From Uranotaenia lowii (taxonomy: Eukaryota; Arthropoda; Insecta; Diptera; Culicidae), in assembly GCF_029784155.1 (NCBI RefSeq), contig NC_073691.1:143686461-143750460 (forward strand): DNA of 64,000 nucleotides, given 5' to 3'. The notes under the pieces are model-generated. The model was not told the origin of the DNA. It worked only from the letters and a program-made list of their open reading frames with translations, and searched no databases. Of the stretch, positions 23,301-36,256 are shown one piece after another (position 1 is the first letter of the stretch; each line of letters starts with the position of its first letter). The position numbers and the translations under genes were made by a program.

Positions 23301-26300
23301 AACAAATTGCAGCCAGAAGCACCGAAGTATACCGAGAATATTGAACACCGATCCGAGCTCCGTGCATGCCAACGGCCCCTGCGTGAAGTAAGGTAAAAAG
23401 ATAAAAAAAATGACAACATCATATTCTCTTGCCTAACGCCATACATTCCACAGTCTACCGATTGGCGAGCAGAATATTGCTCGTGACCTGCGAGATATCT
23501 CACATTGAGACGACGACGGAAGGGCAGTTAAGAAAAGGTCCCATAGCCACGTTTTGAACACTGGTGCGAGCTCCGTGCATGCAAACGGCCTTCTTCGCGA
23601 AGTAAGATGAAAAACAATAAAATGAAATTCTTTTGCTTAACACACTACATTCCACAATAGGGCCGTTTTTTGGAAGCTCGATCCTCTTTTGAAGAATTCG
23701 AGTTGAAAAATCGAGTTTCTACTAGGGTAAGTGAGCCCTATTTTGGCACGGTCCTTTTCTAGGCATGCCAACATGTCTTTTCATGTTTTTCAGGCCCAAA
23801 TTGAGCTAAAAAAAATTTGAATATGTTTTCATTGCGAAGAAAATAATCTGTTTCAAATTTGTGCATATCGAAATTTTCGATTGTTTGTACTTTATTAAAG
23901 TAGTTATTTTTTTTCGACCTGCATCCGAGGCAATTATGTTGGAAATCACCGAATGAAAATCAGATGAACTCACTTTTCTAGTGCAACTGTTAAATTCACA
24001 TGCGATTTCAAATGCGGACATTCATTTGAAAAATTTGCAACAAATACTCATGCCTCCAGTTTAACTCGGCAAAAAATCTAAAAATACTAGAAAGACAAAA
24101 GAATGAATATTTATTTAGGTTTTGAATAAAAATTTAAAACTAATTTTGTTCCTTTTCTTGGCATGCAACTTCAATAGAAATACACCACCAGTGTTGGAAG
24201 CTGGAAAAAATACATGTTCATTTAAGAGGTATTTTTGGGCTGATGTTTTCACTAAAAATTCATTTTAAACTACGCACAGATGTGTTCATACTAATTTTGT
24301 TGTATGATAAGACCGTTTCTATCAACTTAAGCTTCGAAATAAATTGAAAAACATAAGTGATTCGACAAACTAAAAGTCATATCCAAGCATTGAAAATGCA
24401 AAAATCGCTTTTTGGGAACCATGAATCGAAGGTACATTGGTATGCGTGCGAACAGCATTTGCATTGCAGTCTGCCGAGCACGTGGTCTCCTACAGAACAC
24501 AGTGGTTCGAAATAAAAAAAAAACTAAGTGAAATTAACCAACTCGCAAGACTTAAGATGTTTTTCTTATCTGAAAACTGCTAGATCGATGGAAATTTATG
24601 ACTTTAGTATATAAAATACATAATCTTTTGAGTTTTGGAATCGTTTTCTATTGCTTGGGATTTGGATTTTTGTTCTAATTTTTTTTCTTGGAAACAGAAG
24701 TTGGAAGTTCAGGAAAATATCGTTTTCTTTATAATTTTTCCTAAAATTTCCGATGTGAGTCGAATTAAAAAAATGTTTTAGCAAGGTTTACATTCTAACA
24801 TCTATTTGGCGTGTCAAACCACTGCGCAACGCCCCGGGCATTCGAGATAGCTCTTGCTAGAAGCTCATAATCTCAGCTAACAAATTCAAAAGGGCAAAAT
24901 TTCAAAATACCATTCAAGGAATTTTTCAATTTCTTACTACAATATGAAGATAGTTGTTTGATAGTAAAAACAACTCTATGTGTCGCAATCGCAAGTCTCC
25001 TAGAGTATTTTACTATCAACTTATGGTCTATAAAACTCAAAAGGAATAATTTAAACAATGATTTATAAATGACAACACATCATGATGCACAGAACCATAG
25101 AAATGTCGTAAATGAATCTGTCGTTAGGCTTAGCATTCCTGAATTTGTCCAGTTATTATTCTAGTAAGGAAATTCTCCATAAAAAACTGAGAAAATCGAA
25201 GCATTTTTTACAATATTTGGAAAAATCTAATCGATGAGTAAAGTTCAAAATAAGACATTTCAATTCAACGTTACCATACCACCTTCACAACAACCACGTT
25301 CAAGTCGTTTTTTTAATTATTCGTTTATTTGACACGACTCAAACCTTTCAGTAGTACTCCCGTTCAAGTCGTATTTGATTTTTATTTTGATGAAATTGTC
25401 TCAAAAAACTTCGCAAAAATGATGAACTGTAAAATCTCTTTGAAAAATTTCGAGGAATGTGAATCAATCGGGGCCAGATACCGATATTTTACATCAATAT
25501 TCTGGCAGCTGGACCACACCAACTATTTTTTTAAACTCTACGTTGAAAACCTGGGCTAGTCTACATAGATAAGCCCATGCCATCTAAAATACTTTTCCTA
25601 GATTGATTGGCTTTATTCAGATTTTATCAGTCCTTCATGAGTTACTAACTGTATAAATATTGAAGAAATTTTTTGAAGTGTTCAGTTTAGAAAGTTTGCT
25701 TACAAAACATGTTAGTTTACTAATCTAAGTTTAGATTTCATCAAAAGGATTTGATGTTCATAAAAAAGAGAAAGTTCAACCCACTCGCGGACATAATTCG
25801 TTTCTGAATCGGTCCTCCTGATGAAGGTTTGGTTGTCATTCATAAACCAATGATTCTTGTTCATACACAAATATTCTGAAACAACCTGAGGTGTTTATAA
25901 TCATCACTTTGTTTTAATGAGTAAAAAGTTTAAAGTTTTCAAAATTAAAAAAAGAATTGCGGAAATTCTGGACTTCCGACTTTTTGATTTGACTTTTTTA
26001 TTTTGTGCTTCCCTTTCAACCAAATTTCATCAATGTTTTCAAAAGCCTTTTCGTTGTATGAGTGAAGCCCGGTGTTCCATCGTCGCATAGAACTTTACGC
26101 TCAGCTGGCGTCATTCTGTCAGTGGCCTTATATTCAGAATAGCCAACGATTCTGTTAACTGTTAACTGAGCATTGTTGGTAAAGATCTATTGCACATTGC
26201 TGGTGGCCAAGAATCGGATCATCGAAACGGCAAACAATTGGTACGGCGGCCAAGTAATTGGAGCACCGCAGTGATTATTTTGCATGCATTTTGCTCACAT

Positions 26301-26499
26301 TAATGAACGTTCCATAAAGAAAACATATTTTTGTTGAACTCCAAGCAAGTTAGCAAGTAAATTCTTCAAAGGATGTTCTATGATGCACTCAACAGGAAGG
26401 TTGGAATGTTGAAAAAAAGGGTAAACCATGCCTTAGGTGCCAAGGTCGGGTACATTTGCCCTACGCAGAAATTCTCGAAGTGCATGGAACCAAGTGCAT
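20365..26499. other. Mostly AT-rich non-coding DNA
   Basis: No gene is supported. About 20620-21370 is a higher-complexity island. About 22980-23560 is also less AT-biased. The remainder is AT-rich with homopolymers and short chance ORFs. The stretch at 23722-23770 (GGGTAAGTG then TTTTGGCA) resembles the element end at 36257. Confidence 0.4.
23345..23660. repeat. Diverged 210-bp tandem duplication
   Basis: Two copies start near GAGCTCCGTGCATGC (about 23354 and 23568). Each continues through AACGGCC, a GAAGTAAG motif, an A-rich stretch and ACATTCCACA. Each copy carries a GTAAG and a later CCACA-type site, which resemble splice donor and acceptor signals. No open frame links them, so the meaning is unclear. 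Confidence 0.5.
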
Positions 26500-26504
26500 G
26501 TTGG

Positions 26505-26678
26505 TGTTGGCATTCACCGAATAATGCAACACACGCAGTCCAATAGAGTGCGCTAAGAGTTTTACGTGTATATAAACAAGCGGTTTACGCAAAATAAAGT
26601 TATTCCAGTTTTAACCACCAAACGTGTTGGTTGTTTTGTGTGTCTCCTTTCCACTCCGAAAGTGCTCCCTGTCTAACA
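26505..26678 (+). repeat. TRIM left LTR
   Basis: TG...CA terminal repeat. It carries TATATAAA near 26570 as a TATA-like box and AATAAA near 26592 as a polyadenylation signal. Confidence 0.9.
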
Positions 26679-26694
26679 GGTTATGGGCCCAGCA
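26679..26694 (+). promoter_or_regulatory. Primer-binding site, half tRNA-iMet type
   Basis: GGTTATGGGCCCAGCA sits immediately after the left LTR. It complements the anticodon stem-loop of eukaryotic initiator tRNA-Met (GCTGGGCCCATAACC). Drosophila copia primes from an internal cut of that tRNA rather than from its 3' end, so this supports a copia-type origin. Confidence 0.8.
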
Positions 26695-27421
26695 CTAGTG
26701 GAAAGGAGGAGAAAAGTGGAATCGGTAGTGGTATCCAGCCAGGAGGAAACCAATGGAAGGGCAAGCCAGCGCCGGGAATCCAGAGGAACGTCGTCGAGCC
26801 AGAACCGTGTAAGGTTAACGGACCAGGAGCCTGGTAGGTAGTCGGACCGGGAAGCCAGCTGGAGGTCGACAAGCCAAGAGACACGGGAGGGAGGTCGTCG
26901 GAAAGGTGCTTTGGAAGGTCGTTTGGCAGGAGCCATTGGAAGCGGACTGCAATCACTTGTGGGTCGTCGTGCCGGAAGCCATGGAAGGTTGGCGGGCCCG
27001 AACCGTGGAAGGTCGTCAAGTTAGAAGCCAGGTGGTGATCGTCGGATCTGGAACCTCTGGAGGACTTACGAGCCGAGAAACACAGGAGGTCGTCAAGCCA
27101 GTGCCATGGCAGAGCGTCGGACCGGAACGCCAAGTGGAGGTCGTTGGGCTGGATCCACTGAGAGGCGTCAGGTCTCAGGAGGAGCGTCGAGGCGGAGAGT
27201 TTCGATTCGCTGTGAAGGGCCGTGAGAAACGGCAACGGTGGCAAGAAGGGTGTCGGGCCAGACGGAAGTTTGGCTTCGAGCGATCCGCAGGAAGGGTGTC
27301 ATCGAGTGGGCCGAAGGATGGTCGTCGAGCGAAACCTGAAGAGGGTCGTTGAGCTGAAGGCGATGGTCGTGGTCCCGCGCGGTGCATTGCTGAGCGGCGA
27401 ACAGCGTGTGTTGAGGAGGAG

Positions 27422-27595
27422 TGTTGGCATTCACCGAATAATGCAACACACGCAGTCCAATAGAGTGCGCTAAGAGTTTTACGTGTATATAAACAAGCGG
27501 TTTACGCAAAATAAAGTTATTCCTGTTTTAACCACCAAACGTGTTGGTTGTTTTGTGTGTCTCCTTTCCACTCCGAAAGTGCTCCCTGTCTAACA
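27422..27595 (+). repeat. TRIM right LTR
   Basis: This is the same 174 bp as the left LTR, with one substitution seen. The preceding GAGGAGGAG is the likely polypurine tract. GTTGG follows as the target duplication. Confidence 0.9.
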
Positions 27596-27600
27596 GTTGG

Positions 27601-28560
27601 GACGAAGGAGAAATCGGGTGGCTGCATGTGTCGTCGTTGTATGGAAGAACAACGAAATTATAAAAGTGCATTTCGGGATTTGCCATCTACATTTCGTGCA
27701 GTCCGAACAACGGATAGTTTTGTGTAAAGACAATCTGCAAACGCTCGTCGGAAAGTTTGTGCATGCCGACACAGTGCATGCAAACTGTTGATGCTCACCG
27801 GAGTAATCGAGCTGGTGCGCGGTGTAAGTGAGTGTCTTGCAAATCACCTACTTGCAGTGGGAGACGGAAAATCGAAGGAGCGTAGGAAAATCTACCAGCG
27901 AGATCGGACAAGCAGCATGCCGATGCATGTGAAGAACCACTCGCGCGCTAATTGCAGCGAACCATCGTCTACCAGCAAGATCCAACTAGCAGCATGCCGA
28001 TGCATGTGAAGAACCACTAGCGCGCTAATTGCAGTGAATCTTTAACTACCAGCGTGATCGAACAAGTAGCATGCCGATGCATGCGAAGAACCACTAGCGT
28101 GCTTGCAGTGAATCATCATCATCCAGCAGTGATCCAAATCGCAGTCTAGCGAATTCGAATGGTAACCAGGAGCAAAGAAACGCTTCTGGCAAAATTATTA
28201 ACTGTTTGTCACTACGATCTCAATATTTGTTTAGTTTGTAAGTAGCAATTAAGTAAAATCTAAGAATAAGTGGATTTGCTTGAAATAATAAGCGACTGCA
28301 TGAACATGCAAAATTAGTCTTATCATTTGCGCTATTTAAAATTATGAGTACCTTAACAGCGTACAGAGTGCTTAGCCGGGCTTAGACAACAAATGATACG
28401 GGGCTCATTTTGAAAATAGATCTTCATTAGAGTTAAAAACCGAATAGCCACGGACAAGGCGAAGTAAAAAACGAATTTGCTGGGTTTCTGGACGCAAAAC
28501 AAAAGTCGTTATATTTTGTCGTCCATCAGAAATCACCTGTCTCATTGCCTCGGTTCCGGC
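27601..28560. other. Unique non-coding DNA with a 77-bp triple repeat
   Basis: This is a GC-moderate stretch without a supported gene. It includes three tandem 77-bp units at 27892-28122, listed separately. From 28130 to 28560 nothing is recognised. Confidence 0.4.
27892..28122 (+). repeat. Three tandem 77-bp units
   Basis: Units start CTACCAGC at 27892, 27969 and 28046. Each carries GCATGCCGATGCATG, GAAGAACCACT and GCTAATTGCAG-like motifs with increasing divergence. Confidence 0.8.
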
Positions 28561-28653
28561 TAAAGTGTGATACGGTCAAAATTTGGTCAATATCAACTTG
28601 ACGTATTTCTCTCAGTTTTGCATTAAAAAAAACCTGAACACCCCTCATATTGA

Positions 28654-28978
<325 letters not shown>

Positions 28979-29024
28979 ATGTTGCTCATATTTCGATTTT
29001 GGAATTCACTCTTCAGTTGTCAAA

Positions 29025-30058
29025 ATGCCGTCCATGGAAGAAGAGTAGCGTATCAAAATTTTGCTCGCGCATCGCGAAAATCCGAGCTACTCGCAAGCAC
29101 AGCTGGCAAAATCGCTAAAAGTTGCCGAATCAACCGTTACAAATGTAATTTAAGTGTTTGGGGAACTTTTGTCAACAGCCAGGAAGTCTGGATCGAGGGA
29201 AATCGAAAACGCGAAGCCGCTGAGACGACAAAGAGAGTTGCCGGTAGTTTCAAGCAAAACCCTAACCTCTCTCTCTCCGAGATGCCGCAAATAAGCTAGG
29301 TGTATCGTCTACAACCGTGCATCAAGCCAAAAAACGAGCCGGACTATCGACTTACAAGAAGGTATTGACTCCAAATCGCGATGATAAACAAAATACGACG
29401 GCCAAAGCGCGATCCCGGAGGCTGTACACGACGATGCTGTCGAAGTTTGACTGCGTGGTAATGGACGACGAAACCTACGTCAAAGCCGACTACAAGCAGC
29501 TACAGGATTCCGAGACAGGAGTTTTACACGACAAAAGGAAGGGGAAAGGGGAAAGGTAGCAGATATTTTCAAGCACATGAAACTGTCAAAGTTCGCGAAG
29601 AAATATTTGATTTGGCAAGCCATATGTACCTGTGGCTTGAAAAGCAGCATTTTCATAGCTTCTGGGACTGTCAACCAAGAAATTTACGTGAAAGAGTGTT
29701 TGAATAAACGTCTGCTGCCTTTTCTGAAAAAAATGGTTGTTCCGTACTGTTTCGGCCGGATTTGGCAACTTGCCATTACGGTAAAAAGGCCATGGAGTGG
29801 TACCCCGCCAACAACGTGCAGGTGGTTCCCAAGGACAAGAACCCTCCCAATACGCCAGAGCTCCGCCCAATTGAGAAATACTGGGCTATTGTCAAGCGGA
29901 ACTTAAAGAAAACCAAAAAAACTGCTAAGGACGAGCAGCAGTTCAAGGCAAACTGGCTTTCTGCGGCGAAGTAGGTGAACAAGGTGGCTGTACAAAATCT
30001 GGCAGGGGTTAAGCGTCAGGCTCGGCAATTAGGATTTGGAAAGCGGAAGCCTAACTGA
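29025..30058 (+). pseudogene. DD37E Tc1/mariner transposase (broken)
   Basis: The start ATG at 29025 is followed by an in-frame TAG at codon 8 (29046-29048), then a helix-turn-helix-like N-terminus (QAQLAKSLKVAESTVTNVI). Further pieces in different frames supply the catalytic core. The first Asp is in MDDETYVK (29464-29469), the second in PDLATCHYG (Asp codon 29759-29761), and the Glu in LRPIEKYW (29873-29875). That leaves 37 residues between the second Asp and the Glu, the spacing that defines DD37E. The protein ends GKRKPN with a stop at 30056-30058, and another in-frame TAG lies at about 29972. At least three frameshifts and two nonsense codons make it inactive. Confidence 0.85.
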
Positions 30059-30183
30059 GTATTTTTCCTGAATTTTATACTAATTAAACTTGAAAAAGAA
30101 ATTTAATTTGATTTTTTAAATAAACGATTTCATCGATTTACACGCGTTTTCCCTTGACCAAATTTTTACCGTATCACCCTTTA

Positions 30184-33100
30184 TATAGCTCACGAGCTCT
30201 GGAACAAGTCCTTACAATTACGCTGCAGATATAGTTGTGACTTGAGAACCATACAAACAGGGATGTAGTTAGGTTGAGGGCTGTACAGTGTTTGTGGTTA
30301 TTTGGGTGGTAACTCTTTACAGTCTCATAGCAAGTCTACATTTTTAGCTTATCGGAGAAAATTTGCGGGACTTTTCAGCGATCTACTCTCAGTTCTTCGC
30401 TTATTAAACATAAAAAAAATGTATCAGCCTTGACTTCCATGATGACTCTTAACCGTAGTTTCCGATCATGTGCTTTAGCACCACCGTGTCTACCACTCAC
30501 GCGCAGAAATTTTTCAAATAGTCAACGTTTTGATGATGATGGATTTTGAAGGAAACTGTGCCAATATATAATTTTTCTTTTTTCTGTTGCATCTTAAATA
30601 TTTCAAAAACACCTTTATTCTTAAAAATATTAAGAATATTTTTTTCTTTGGATAACACTGTTACAGGCAACAAAATGTTGTCAAGATTTTGTATGACCGA
30701 TAACCAGTAAATTGGCGATCAGCAAAAAAAGGCCCATTTATAAATGAACTAAGCTTAATAATATAAGCTTTATAAAATTAAGTTATCGGTTTTATAAGGC
30801 GACCAATCATTTCGATATGATTTCGAATTTCGATCAGAGGCTAGGAAAAGGGTGAAGGACGCATTCATAATTTTGTTTTTTTTTTATTAGAGACGTTTTA
30901 ACACATTTATAACTTTGCTTTAAAAATATTCTTTGTTATAAGTTTGCTTCTTCACATGATTTTACTTCAATTGAATTGTTTATCAAAAAATGATCTAATT
31001 GTAATCTGAACCGAGCCTGCTTATGGTTTTTGTGGCAATATATTCTCTCAAGGAAAATTTCCACTTAACAACTTTTTCGAAGACCATAACATCGTGTCAT
31101 ATTAGGCAAACAAAATTAGCTGTTTAACAGGGGTATGTCTTTTGGCATTGATGAATAATAAATCCAATAGATACCGCTGCTGCATGCCTAGAGAGGTACT
31201 GCAAGACTAATTTTCATGCAATACTTCGCGGGGCACAAGCATCGATGTCAATTGAATGCTAAGCAGTCTGATTTTCAAATTCAAATCAATATTTCAGAAA
31301 CATAAGAAATCGACTGCGAATTAAACTTTCGAATAAAACCAGAATTGGAAGATTTGAACAATAGAATTTGGGCACAGAAGATTTGAAAAGTAATCAAAAC
31401 CCAATTGTTCAATGAATTTCATATCAGGATAAAAATAAACCAGGATTAAAAAATTTTCAGCAGAATAATTGTAGATATTGATCATCGTTATTAAAATTTC
31501 TTTTCTTCATTTTCTATTGAAGGGTTTATAAAAGAAAATGTCCAATTCATCATTAAAAGCTTAAATTTCCAATGCACAGATTCGGCACATTTTTATTTTC
31601 GAGCACACATTTGTTATTCAAAATTTTAAGCTCTATACAATTTGTCACATGTTTTTAAGACTATGGGTCCTGGAAATGACAAAATGTAGAAACTATGTTT
31701 TTCTTATCAAATATTTAGATATATTAATTATATAATTATTTAGAAAATTCTTTTTCCGAATACAAAAATTAAGGATCAAAACAAAGACAATCAAAAAATC
31801 TAAAAAGTTTGACTGAAAAATTCGGTAGACTTTTCCATAAAATTTGTTAAAAGATTCCAAATATATTTTTTTGTCAATTTAGAAGGAATTTTTTTCAATA
31901 AAAATATTTTGCCATTTCAAAATAATTTTTAATGAATTTCATTGATCGCTCAAGAAATCAGCATTTTGGAGCCTATGTTATGGAAATTTGGTAGAATTTG
32001 ACGATGAACTAAAATATACATGAAATTTAAAAAAAATGATTCAAAATTTGTTTCTAGTACTTCAAACAATGAAGGAATAATATTATAATGAAGATTATGA
32101 AAAATGATCATAAAAAAACCAATCTACAGTTCTTAAAAATTTCAAAACATATCAGTAACATAACTAGTAATACTGACAGTACTGAAGAAAGTTAAAGAAA
32201 GGATTTATTTCATTGAACAAATTTGTTAAGTCTTGCAAAACGATTTATTGTTACCCGTATTTTATAAAATGGAAAAAATAGACATTTTCTGTAACTTTTT
32301 TCGCAGAAGTTGAATGTTATTGCAGTCTTCAAAATTTAGAATCAATCCAAAACCTTCACTTTAAAATCTTTAAGTTTTGTCAACAATTTCTTAAATAGTT
32401 TAAACTTATTTTCAAAAGTTATTTTAAAAATAAAAGCTGATAAAAAAAAACTCATTGCATATTTCGATATAGGGCTCAAAAATTAATCATAATAAGTTCT
32501 TAAATTCTTAAATTTTTGCTGCCAGACATGTTGATAACTGAAGTGTCCATTACCAGGGGACTCAGTTGAGTTTTTTGGTGTGGGGGAGTATGGCGGGCCA
32601 ATTACAAAAATATCATTGTGCCTTGGAAAATTGTAAATTTTGTAGCTTTGTGTTATTTATCAAAACCTTTTCGAATGTGAAGTTAAACATTATAGAGAAC
32701 AAGAAAAAGATTATTATTTGAGGCTTAAATTTGTTTCTTGAAGAATATTTTAGTAACATAAAGTTTGTAATGACATACACGATTTTTATATAATCCAAAA
32801 GTTAATTAAATAATAGATAATGGTTTTCAGATTTATTTTTGCTTATTTTACTGACTTTCTTGAGTATTAAACACCTCGCACGTGGCTTCCAACTGGGTGG
32901 TATATAGAATATGTATTAGATGCATGAATTTTGAAGTTAAAATGGTTGGTTTTGAACTCAGAACTAAAATATTTAGTTAAACTTCTTATCAAAAACCCAT
33001 TCTGAAGGTACGGGTTTTGCGTGTCATGTTTTGACTTACAATACAAAAGGTTTATTGAATAACATTTTTTAATTTGTTTCAATTCGTAAGAGTCTTATAC

Positions 33101-36100
33101 TAAGTGTTGTAAAAGGAAATGTCTTTGGCCTAGAGCGATTTAAGAAAGACAACCTTCCGCCAGAGGCTAGCCAATTTTCTGACATGTTTAAAATTCAAAA
33201 TTTACGGTAACAATTAGAAATTCATTTCTTGATCTCAAAATTTTACTTGGAAAATATCTCCATTTGGGGGTTAAACCCCTAAACCCCCCAGTTCGCACGA
33301 CCTTGACTCATGTAAACGTTATTTAAAATTCTGGAAAAAATCATGGATTAGTTTTGAACTAAAACGAAGGTTTTTAGACCCCAGGGTTTGAAAAATGCTA
33401 TAATGATCCCAAATTAATTCAGTCTACTCTCTACTGTCATATATCAATATGGAGATTGAAAAAAAAAACTTGAAATATATTATTACAAATGAAAAATTTT
33501 TAAATAACATTCGATGCAATGAAAAATTTATTTAATTTTTTACCCGCACGTATCCGATCCGGAAAACCCTTGCAGAATTTTTCAAAATTTGCAACACAAA
33601 ATTCGATCAATAGGCAAGTTTGGTGAAAATTCATGAAAAACTCAGGAAAAATGAATAAATTTTTGATTTAAATTCGTATTTTAGGCTCCATAAAAACCGT
33701 TTATAGAAGTTTCGACAAAACTTGCTCAATAATTTCGTTTATGAACCCGAAAATCAACAATTTTAGCAGCTTTGTTTGAGTTTTTTGTTTGATTTTACCA
33801 ATAAAAAAAATAAATCTGAGCAAAATCAGAGCATCAAATATCAGGGCAAGTCTGGATAAAATCGGGTAATTTGGCAAACTTCGTATTAGATGAGATGAGG
33901 TACATTCTTGAAAAAATAATATTTCTACAGAAAAACTTCTCACGGGATTTCGTGATATAGGAAGACGACACATATTCTGAGCTAAGGTTACCAGATTTTT
34001 TTCCCGGACGTATCTAAGAACCTGCCAAAATCCGAGCATTTTAGTCAAACCGGGAAAATTTGGTCAAAATTATGGGATTATTCAATAAGAATCAAGGAAT
34101 ATTTTTTCTCAACAAAACTCATCAGGAAAATTAAATCGTTTTTTTTTAATTTGCTAAAAAAATATTTTTTGGATAAAAAATAAAAAAATATAATCGCTTA
34201 ATTTGATAATTTTGATTTGTAACTGTGACTGTGTAACTGTGATCAACGGCAGAACCCCGGATTTTTTCATCAAAACCGGGCCGGAATATCCGGGCAAGGT
34301 AGGATGAAACAGGACAAAATATAGTAAATATATTCTAGACACTGCTTAAATTGACTTGCATCGTAAAATTTTAGAATAATATTATCATAGTGATAAAAAA
34401 GGCGGGATCCTATTTGTCCTTTGTGAAGTTTTGATAAAACAAATAAATCAAATTAAAGCCGTAAAACCTTTTTTTTTCTTGAAAACTTTGTTGAAAAAAA
34501 GCGGGTCATTTCAAGTAAAGTGCGCAAGGTTGCAAAATCTGATGAGATTGAGATTTTTGTGAGCGACATTTTTCCTCTTTGAATTTCACTGTGATGTTAA
34601 TAAATCTCATCGTAAGCTTCACAAGCAATAACTGCCTTAAATGTTGAAGTTTTCTCATCCTGAGAACTGGGTTGCTAGGAGCCCAGATTTGTCTGTAAAA
34701 CACAGACTTTTGACCCTTCCACCAGATATTGGCAAGACACAGATTTTGCCCAGATTTTTGCAGAAAGTGCCCAGATTTAACAGCCTTTCAACGTGTAAAA
34801 TCAGAATACTTGTTAGAAAACTTGAACTTTTACACACCCTCACGCATACTAAGAACCAGAAACTTATTTCAAGCTGAGTCTCAACGAACCATGTACGCCA
34901 GCAACAAACCTGTAAACCAAATGATGAAAACTTATAATCAATATTGTGTACATATTGACATAACCATGTCCAGAGCTGCAATAAGAAAAGTGTTAAACAG
35001 AAGACATTTACAAAAATAGTGGTTAAATAGAGTGATAGTTTTGAACTCGAAAACAACCCGAATGGGCCCTTCGGAAGCTCACGAACATCGTGAGTTTGTG
35101 TTCATGTCTGAGTGTTTATCTGTGATTATTTTTTCGATGAATTTTTAAAGAATTGTTATATTTGCAAGCTTATTCACTGTTTCATATAGAGAATGTGGGC
35201 AATCCATAACGAAGAATTTGTGTTTCATCCAAACACCCCCAATGTTACATTCCGTCGTCGATCCGGTACCAAAGTGGAGACGGAAAATTGTAAATGAATC
35301 GCGCGAAATTTTTCAAGTGTAGCGCAACGAATGTCGAGGATCCGTCACATGTGAATGGCAGCTGCTGCAAAAGAGGGGTTCGAGACGCGTCGTAGACAAC
35401 GAAAACGAGACTGCCATGCAAGGATAATAATGTTAACGGTACTGCTGCTGATTATGGTGAAAAAATGCTGAACCAAATGTTTAATAAAAACGCCAGATAC
35501 CGAATGGGTTCTACGAGAAAGGTAAAGATGCAGGAGAAACGTGAAGGCAGGGTAATTCCCGTCCCATCCATGATGGGGTGCCTGGGTATGTGTGCTAGCT
35601 AGACGAATATGTGGGTGGTTGTTCTTGGAGCTTTAGAAGCATAATATACAGAATTCAACTGGTCTACCGGGAGCAATGGCTGTTGGAAATTAAGGACACG
35701 GCAACAACAAAAAAAACACTACCCATGATAATAATAAACCAACCTTTAGCGAATAACACAAATGCGAATACGTGGAGATAATCCCGGATTTATGGAAGCT
35801 TGTCCTATTTCTGCGGGAATGAACTTGGCATGGTTATCAAATGTGGGTGCTGAGATGGTAAAATGTAATGGACGTGGGATTCGTGATTATTGCTTTCGAA
35901 CATTTGAATTGTGCTCATTAATTCTGCACAACATTTATAATAAGCGTATAAAAATCTAGATTATGAAGTGAGGTTTAGTTTCCTATTGAAAATGAAAATG
36001 GCTAATAGCTATTTCACTGGGAGCTGCCAGGCACACATTTTTTTAAGATAAAATCTTATAAAGTCAATGTCATAACAAGTTCAATCCATTATTTCTACTG

Positions 36101-36167
36101 ATAGGGGGAACAAGAGCATATCAAGCACCCAGAACGAAGTTAGGAACCCTCTCTCCTAGGAAAGAAC
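30184..36167. other. AT-rich non-coding DNA with diffuse repeats
   Basis: About 6 kb without a supported gene. Between 33540 and 34300 the motifs TACCCGCACGTATCC, CCCGGACGTATCTA and AATATCCGGGCAAG recur, suggesting a diverged repeat cluster. A higher-complexity island spans about 35040-35960 and may be host regulatory DNA. The rest shows nothing I can name. Confidence 0.35.
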
Positions 36168-36194
36168 TGTAAACTGGGGTTACTTTGATCACCA
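36168..36194. mobile_element. Solo end of the CCGTAAACTGGGGG MITE family
   Basis: CTGTAAACTGGGGTTACTTT followed by GATCACC matches the left terminus at 9080 with a few changes. No partner end is found nearby. Confidence 0.5.
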
Positions 36195-36256
36195 TTTTAA
36201 AAAGGAGCGTGTTCCAAAACAAACAAGGGTTTTTATGACACGGTGAAAGAAATATA

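Larger units (their letters stand above)
26505..27595. mobile_element. Copia-type TRIM (terminal-repeat retrotransposon in miniature)
   Basis: Two 174-bp direct repeats beginning TGTTGG and ending CTAACA flank a 743-bp interior and are bordered by the 5-bp target duplication GTTGG (26500-26504 and 27596-27600). I see one difference between the LTRs (A or T within TTATTCCNGTTTT), so the insertion is young. Directly after the left LTR comes a primer site matching the anticodon arm of initiator tRNA-Met, and GAGGAGGAG precedes the right LTR as a polypurine tract. The interior encodes no gag or pol. It is built from degenerate GTCGTCG and GAGCC-type repeats, so it must have been mobilised by a partner copia element. 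Confidence 0.9.

Noticed and set aside
26631..27509. Overlapping ORFs of up to 187 codons on both strands
   Set aside because: They lie in the GC-rich repetitive interior of the TRIM, overlap on opposite strands and show no domain.
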